A stretch of 20,222 bases of DNA, taken from positions 2,047 to 22,268 of IMG/VR virus record IMGVR_UViG_3300030061_002624; one strand, 5' to 3'. The notes beneath the pieces are model-generated. The model saw only the letters and a program-made list of their open reading frames with translations. It was not told the DNA's origin and did not search any database. The position numbers were made by a program, and so were the translations under genes. This document shows, piece after piece, positions 19,258 to 20,222 of the stretch (position 1 is the first letter of the stretch; each line of letters begins with the position of its first letter). The DNA comes from a virus.

Positions 19258-20222
19258 TCAAACTCTTTGGAAAGAAATACCAGATATTGTAAATCCTAAA
19301 ATATTATCTAAACAAAATAGATATAAAAAATGGGAGTATGGTTATAATTCAGAATATGATTTTATATGTATAAGTAAAACAGGTCAAATTGGACAAATCA
19401 TTGAAATACAAAACCTCCGTATTGCTTTACCAAAAGAACATGAACCTTTTAAACGAAGCAAAAAGAAAGAGGAACAATATTGGGAAAAACAAGAATACCC
19501 AAAAGAATTAGCTAGAATAAAAACTAGGTTTGATTGGGAGGAATATCCTACAGATTTTAAAGAAAAATGGTTTGACTATATAGATGATGAATTCAAAAAA
19601 CGAGACGAAGGTTATTGGTTCTTTAATAACGGCGTGCCTACTTATATTACTGGTACTCATTACATGTATTTGCAATGGTCAAAAATTGACGTTGGTTCGG
19701 CCGATTATAGAGAAGCAAACAGACTCTTCTTTATATTTTGGGAAGCATGCAAGGCAGATGATCGATGCTATGGAATGTGCTATCTTAAAAACAGACGATC
19801 TGGATTTTCTTTTATGTCGTCCGCAGAACTCGTCAACCAAGCCACCATATCTTCAGATGCCAGATTCGGCATCCTTTCAAAGTCTGGAGCAGATGCTAAA
19901 AAAATGTTCACAGATAAAGTTGTACCGATATCCGTTAACTATCCGTTTTTCTTCAAACCGATCCAAGATGGTATGGATCGTCCTAAGACCGAACTAGCAT
20001 ATAGAGTACCAGCTTCAAAACTTACTAGACGAAAACTAGAAACAAATGAACAATTAAAAGAATTACAAGGACTTGATACTACTATCGATTGGAAAAATAC
20101 TGGAGACAACTCTTATGATGGTGAAAAACTAAAGATATTAGCACATGATGAAAGCGGTAAATGGGAAAGACCTGATAATATATTAAACAACTGGAGAGTT
20201 ACAAAAACTACATTAAGACTAG
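19247..20222 (+). CDS. terL: Terminase large subunit, partial (first 325 codons; runs off right edge)
   Basis: DNA-packaging motor ATPase and nuclease. ATG at 19247, inside the end of the previous gene. The ATPase domain shows a Walker A-like segment CYLKNRRSGFSFMSS (178-192), a form without the usual GKT/GKS but with Arg residues as in Bacteroidota-phage terminases (KGRR.G.S). A Walker B segment KILAHDESGKWE (296-307) has the Asp301-Glu302 pair. Upstream, RDEGYWFFNNGVPTYITGTH, then YMYLQWSKID is the conserved adenine-binding region of this terminase type. The nuclease domain lies beyond the edge. Family assignment by motif order is firm. Confidence 0.85.
   Translation, partial: MTYNQTLWKEIPDIVNPKILSKQNRYKKWEYGYNSEYDFICISKTGQIGQIIEIQNLRIALPKEHEPFKRSKKKEEQYWEKQEYPKELARIKTRFDWEEYPTDFKEKWFDYIDDEFKKRDEGYWFFNNGVPTYITGTHYMYLQWSKIDVGSADYREANRLFFIFWEACKADDRCYGMCYLKNRRSGFSFMSSAELVNQATISSDARFGILSKSGADAKKMFTDKVVPISVNYPFFFKPIQDGMDRPKTELAYRVPASKLTRRKLETNEQLKELQGLDTTIDWKNTGDNSYDGEKLKILAHDESGKWERPDNILNNWRVTKTTLRL

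Noticed and set aside
19584-19997. Minus-strand 137-codon ORF
   Set aside because: It lies wholly opposite the terminase frame, whose motifs are clear; the antisense frame has no recognisable domain.

Overview
The window is part of a tailed-phage (Caudoviricetes) genome, AT-rich and densely coding. It holds late virion and lysis genes and the start of a large terminase gene. No integrase, tRNA, rRNA, insertion sequence or CRISPR array was seen. Most starts on the + strand lack a Shine-Dalgarno sequence and sit behind A/T-rich leaders such as 'AATAAAAATAAAA-ATG' or 'TTAATT-ATG'. That pattern, together with several small protein families I recognise from uncultured aquatic phages, points to a Bacteroidota (flavobacterial-type) host. 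The host is an inference.

Left arm (about 1-3930, minus strand): very small, mostly unrecognised genes, probably early and host-takeover genes. About 19 ORFs of 26-95 codons are packed with 1-11 nt overlaps or sit singly. Eight copies of one roughly 35-bp promoter-like element are spaced through the arm. Each lies just upstream of a small gene or gene string, so the arm reads as a series of short units under one control system. One gene encodes a mini-lipoprotein and several encode single-helix membrane micropeptides.

Divergent spacer (3934-4259): no gene, but the only GC-rich patch of the left half and inverted repeats. Transcription leaves it in both directions.

Right arm (4260-20222, plus strand): late genes. 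In order these are a His-rich small protein; a 643-aa fibre protein with an internal duplication; a coiled-coil structural protein; a Lys-Pro repeat peptide; a chaperonin pair in groEL-groES order; a basic protein and a MarR-like winged-helix protein; a lysis block (small membrane protein, zinc amidase, membrane/coiled-coil protein); a run of small basic Cys-containing proteins; a second holin of the 3-TM family; a second fibre (752 aa) ending in a LamG-like domain; a tandem GroES-like protein; a CxxCxxCC metal-binding protein; and the start of the large terminase, cut by the window edge. Capsid and portal genes probably follow outside the window.

The most distinctive features are the phage chaperonin set (a GroEL with altered substrate-binding and nucleotide-loop residues, a GroES, and a two-domain GroES-like protein), the promoter array with its 11-bp-period TAC repeats, and the (KP)8 micro-ORF directly before groEL. 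No single previously undescribed system can be proved from sequence alone. The promoter array and the three-part chaperonin set are the best candidates for follow-up.
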